A stretch of 64,000 nt of DNA, from NCBI GenBank assembly GCA_018697195.1, contig JAGMWU010000027.1, positions 14,028,771 through 14,092,770 on the forward strand, given 5' to 3'. Every line of letters begins with the position of its first letter. Position 1 is the stretch's first letter. A program made the translations under genes and the position numbers. Under the pieces are notes generated by a model. The model was not told the DNA's origin, searched no databases, and saw nothing but the letters and a program-made list of their open reading frames with translations. Source of the stretch: Certhia americana (taxonomy: Eukaryota; Chordata; Aves; Passeriformes; Certhiidae). Positions 60,533 to 64,000 of this stretch are shown piece by piece.

Positions 60533-62310
60533 TGGGGGCCACTGTGATGAAGGGTGCAGAGTGTCCTACGCCTCCTTTACTGTGGCAGGTGGACAAACCT
60601 GTCTGGGAAAACCAGTGGCCCCTCGCTCATGACAAATTAGTCGCCCTTCGAGACCTGGTGCAGGACCAGTTGGACCAGGGTCATCTGCAGCCTTCTACCA
60701 GTCCCTGGAACACTCCTGTTTTCTGCCTCATGAAGAAGTCTGGGAAATGGAGGTTGTTACAAGACCTCTGAAAAGTCAATGCCATGATGGAAGGCATGGG
60801 AACATTGCAGGCAGGCATGCCATCACCTACCATGCTTCCCGCAGATTGGCCAATCCTCATCATGGATTTGAAGGATTGTTTTTTCACAATTCCTTTACAT
60901 CCCAATGACAGACTGAAGTTTGCCTTCTCGGTGCCAGCAATTAACAACACTGAGCCCACACAGCGATATCAATGGTGAGTTTTGCCCCTGGGCATGCAAA
61001 ACAGTCCAGCCATATGCCAATGGTATGTGGCCTGTGCCTTGTCTGGAGTTTGCAAACAGTTTCCTGATGCCCGTCTGTATCATTATATGGATGACATTTT
61101 GGTGGCTGCATCCACCCAGTATGAGCTGCTGAGGATACAGAGTAAGTTGCTCAATGCCTTGCATTCAAATGGGCTGCAGGTGGCTACAGAAAAGGTTCAA
61201 CAACAGCCTCCTTGGAAGTATTTGGGGGTCAAAATTCTGGAATGGACAATCCATCACCAGGAGGTGCAATTTGTGCATTCAGTAAAGACACTGAATGATG
61301 CCCAAAAGTTGGTAGGTGTCATCACCTGGTTACGTCCATATTTGGGACTGACCAACGCACAATTGTCTTCTTTGTTTGATTTATTGAAAGGAGACTCTGA
61401 TTTAAAGTCACCTCGGACATTGACCCCTGATGCACGTCAGGCACTGGAGGAGGTTCAGCAAGCTGTTTCTGCTTGTCAGGTTCATAGCATTGGTCCTGCC
61501 ATTGATATCTCTGTGTTCATTACCACTCCATATTCCAATCACACAGGTATCATCTGCCAATGGAGTGACAAATGGTCTGATTCCTTGCACGTCTTGGAAT
61601 GGGTCTTCCTGCCCCATCAGCTGCAGAAGACGGCAACTACAATGTTTGAGCTGATTGCTCATTTGATAATCAAATGCCAGCAACGGTGTTTGCAATTGAT
61701 GGGTGCGGATACTGCAAAGATAATACTCCTGATACAGCAGGAGGATTTTGACTGGAGCCTTGCAAACAGTGTGTCCCTGCAAAGTGCTCTGGAAAACTTT
61801 TCAGGGCAGATCACTTATCATCTGCCCGGCCACAAGCTACTACAGGTAGCAAAATTTGCTCAAATCTCTTTTTGGCCCAAAAATAGCCAGGAACCAGTGC
61901 AAGGACCCACCGTCTTCACTGACGGTTCGGGGAAAACAGGAAAGGCCATTGTTACCTGGACGGATGGATCTGAGTGTCAGGTTTTGGAAGGCCATGAGAA
62001 TGGGTCAGCCCAGCTGGTTGAATTAAGGGCTGCGGTCATGGCATTTGAGAAATTTTCCCAGGAACCTTTCAATTTCCTCACAGATTAAGCCTATGTGTCT
62101 GACATTGCACAGCGGTTGGGTTATTCAGTTTTGAAGGAGGTCAGTAATCCTGACTTGTTTCATCTACTGAAGACCTTGTTGTATGCCATTCAGGACCGAG
62201 TTTATCCATACTACGTCCTGCATGTGAGAAGTCACACCGACTTGCCAGGGTTTGTAGCAGAAGGTAACGCGAGGGCTGACAAGTTGGCTAACCCAGCGTA
62301 GGTATCACCT
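60533..62310 (+). pseudogene. pol: E reverse transcriptase and RNase H
   Basis: Frame 1 holds the [50 protein letters not shown] with the intact catalytic YMDD, and TWLRPYLGLTNAQLSSLF. RNase H starts at VFTDGSGKTG near 61915. Stops: TGA 60769-60771, TGA 60976-60978 (at a probable tryptophan), TAA 62086-62088 and TAG 62299-62301. The frame otherwise runs straight, so the decay is mainly by point stops. Confidence 0.9.
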
Positions 62311-63191
62311 CAGCCTGACATGCCCGCGCAGGCCAAGGCATCGCATGGGTTTTCCATCAGAATGCACATACCTTGCAGAAGCAGTTTCAGCTGACACCTA
62401 CTGAGGCTCGCGACATTGTCGAGTCATGTAATGACTGTCACATGCTGGCTGCACCTTTACCAGCTGGGGTGAACCCCAGAGGCCTTAGGGCCTTGGAGCT
62501 TTGGCAGACTGATGTCACCCAGATTGCCAAGTTTGGCCGGCTCAAGTATGTGCATGTCACGGTGGACACGTTCTCCTCTGCCATGTGGGCCTCTTCTCAC
62601 ACTGGAGAAAAGGCCCGTGATGTCCTTGCCCACTGGAGGCAGGCCATTGCCGTTTTGGGCATACCTTCTGCTGTGAAAACCGACAATGGTCCTGCTTATG
62701 CATCACAGCAGGTGCGGCAGTTCCTACAAGCATGGGGTGTGTCACACAAGTTTGGTATCCCTCATTCTCTGACTGGTCAAGCTATTTTAGAAGGCGCTCA
62801 TGGTACTTTGAAGTGGGTTCTTCAAAAACAAAAATGGGGAATGCAGGGTGTCACCCCGCAGAGTTGCTTGGCAAAGGCTTTGTATACCATCAGTCAGCTT
62901 ACTGTGCCCCAAAACTCGAATAACCCTGTCATTTTGAATCATCATCTCTCATTGCAGGCTTCGGATGAGGCACCTCAACCTCGAGCGAAGGTCTGGGTGC
63001 GAAATTTGGTCACCAAACAGTGGGAAGGTCCCTATGACCTTATCACTTGTGGGCGAGGGTATGCCTGCGTATCCACAGATACTGGAGTACGCTGGGTACC
63101 TTCGAGGTGTGTTCGTCCTGACCTGCAACTGCAAAGAGAGAATCCAGCCAACGGGCAACATGGAAGCCGCGACCAAACTGAAAATCATTAA
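62311..63191 (+). pseudogene. pol: E integrase
   Basis: Coding changes frame near 62310 and stays open from 62373 to 63191. A zinc-region CNDC pair, the catalytic aspartates in QTDVTQI and KTDNGPAY and the glutamate in ILEGAHGTLK are all present. A C-terminal RAKVWVRNLVT domain and a basic/polar tail follow. The end is followed by about 150 bp to the PPT, with no env. Confidence 0.88.
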
Positions 63192-63335
63192 GTGGATGGA
63201 TCATCAAGTGATGACTCAGATGCAGACGACACGAGTGATCACTCTGATGATGCCTCCATAAATGGACATTAAAAATTGTACATTTCTCTTTTGACATTGT
63301 TCATTTTTCTTTTTTATTTTTCTTTTTTTAAATGG

Positions 63336-63348
63336 AAAAAGGGTGAGA
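63336..63348 (+). promoter_or_regulatory. E polypurine tract
   Basis: AAAAAGGGTGAGA directly before the LTR, the same as in D. Confidence 0.85.
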
Positions 63349-63647
63349 TGTTGCCCAGCTTCTTGCATGTTTTCTTTTTAGCCTTCTGATGTTTTCGAAT
63401 TCTTGGAGTCAGTTCCCACATGCGTTTCTGTAAACAATTGTTTACATTCTTCCCTAGAGGAAGTGAGACATGATGGACTGTTGGTTTGACCTGTGGGGAT
63501 TAGAGAGGTTGTGCTCTATCCTCCAGTCAGGGGTCACTTTCTGAAAGCCATATAAATCAAGGTTCCATAATAAACTTTCTCTTTTTCCTCCCTTCTCTGT
63601 GAAGAGTTGTCATGCGTGTGTGGTTCATTTCTTGTCCAATAGGGACA
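63349..63647 (+). repeat. E 3' LTR
   Basis: 299 bp, TGTTGCCCAGCTTCTTGC to CCAATAGGGACA, homologous to 56818-57107 but with an extra segment (CATGCGTTTCTGTAAA) and several substitutions. Confidence 0.9.
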
Positions 63648-63834
63648 GCAGAGTACTCACAAGCATGAGAGAAACTGAATAATATTAAATAATAAAACCT
63701 CTCGCTGTGAGAAAAGCTGGTAAATCAGAGAGTGCTTTCTGTGGGTATGGCTCGGCTCTCGCTCAGTCTCTCCGTGTCTTGGGCATGCTATCCAGGCTGC
63801 AGTGCAGCTTGGGGAGGGTAGGCACACCTGAGCA

Positions 63835-64000
63835 ATGTTGTTATAAATGAACAGAGTCAATTTATAATTAATTAATAAATTTTATTCAGAATGGTTAGCA
63901 AGCAGCACTGGGCAGCCATTAGAGACTGCGCTCTAACAAGGCTCGCAAATTGCATTTGCAGTTTGTCCTGGTTTTATACTGTTGCAGGTCTCGCTTCACT
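63835..64000 (-). mobile_element. LTR-like sequence, cut by the window end
   Basis: GAACAGAGTCAATTTATAATT followed by TAATAAATTTTATTCAG resembles 32740-32790. The minus-strand polyA word fits an LTR end. It runs off the window. Confidence 0.4.

Larger units (their letters stand above)
56818..63647 (+). mobile_element. ERVK-like provirus E with dUTPase, defective
   Basis: LTRs at 56818-57107 and 63349-63647 share TGTTTACATTC, the GACATGATGGACTGTTGG block and the AATAAACTTTCTC region but differ by indels and substitutions. The TSD is GAAGAG/GCAGAG (56812-56817 and 63648-63653, one mismatch). Order: PBS, gag, dUTPase, protease, RT, RNase H, integrase, PPT, with no env. At least seven in-frame stops plus frameshifts disable it. 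Confidence 0.93.
56664..63834 (-). mobile_element. Family B LTR, copy 4, split by provirus E
   Basis: 56664-56817 begins TGTCCTGGTTTGAGAC and reaches TTTTATTTAACAAG. 63654 continues TACTCACAAG, AATATTAAATAATAAAAC, TCTCGCTG, matching B copies 2 and 3 in minus orientation. The E TSD lies exactly at the join. The outer right end near 63834 is approximate. Confidence 0.75.

Overview
The window is about 64 kb of vertebrate, almost certainly avian and probably songbird, DNA made almost entirely of endogenous retroviruses (ERVs), solo LTRs and one CR1 LINE. I found no host protein-coding gene, tRNA, rRNA, CRISPR array or bacterial feature. The bird assignment rests on the CR1 LINE and on the mix of gamma-, beta (ERVK)- and ERVL-type elements. 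The density of young, nested, full-length elements suggests gene-poor heterochromatin such as the W chromosome, but the sequence alone cannot prove that.

Layout. 1-3670: solo LTRs, one nested in another, plus unassigned DNA. 3671-27444: one gammaretrovirus-like ERV on the minus strand (LTR-gag-pro-pol-LTR, no env seen), spread over 24 kb by later insertions. These are an ERVL-type solo LTR (5250-5971), an env-bearing ERVK element (6255-12954, its 3' LTR carrying two further solo LTRs), a 1.4-kb solo LTR (13686-15082) and another solo LTR (17287-24926) that itself holds a young ERVK provirus (17851-24789). 27445-35390: an old, broken ERVL element (LTR, tRNA-Lys-like primer site, gag, protease, RT) interrupted by solo LTRs. 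35395-54190: remnants of an unclassified retroelement, interrupted by a minus-strand CR1, which is interrupted in turn by a very young ERVL block (37081-51885). That block contains two almost identical gag-pol units, a 160-N gap and an indel-rich middle. 54464-56430: an inverted pair of gammaretroviral LTRs. 56664-63840: an ERVK element with a recognisable dUTPase domain (56818-63647), inserted in another solo LTR and containing a 100-N gap in a C-rich run.

How the parts work together. Each element carries its own expression and replication signals: LTR promoter/polyA, primer binding site, gag, frameshift or stop signal, pro/pol, polypurine tract and LTR. The young ERVK (D) keeps both -1 frameshift heptamers. 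The young ERVL keeps open gag and pol frames separated by in-frame stops. Target-site duplications fix the insertion order: the gamma element is older than the elements inside it, and D and the ERVL block are the youngest.

Names used here: gamma1 = 3671-27444; C = 6255-12954; D = 17851-24789; ERVL-old = 27445-35390; A = ERVL block 37081-51885 and its LTR family; B = the ~0.63-kb LTR family; E = 56818-63647; F = the unclassified retroelement. All coordinates come from reading the sequence by eye. No alignment or database search was run.
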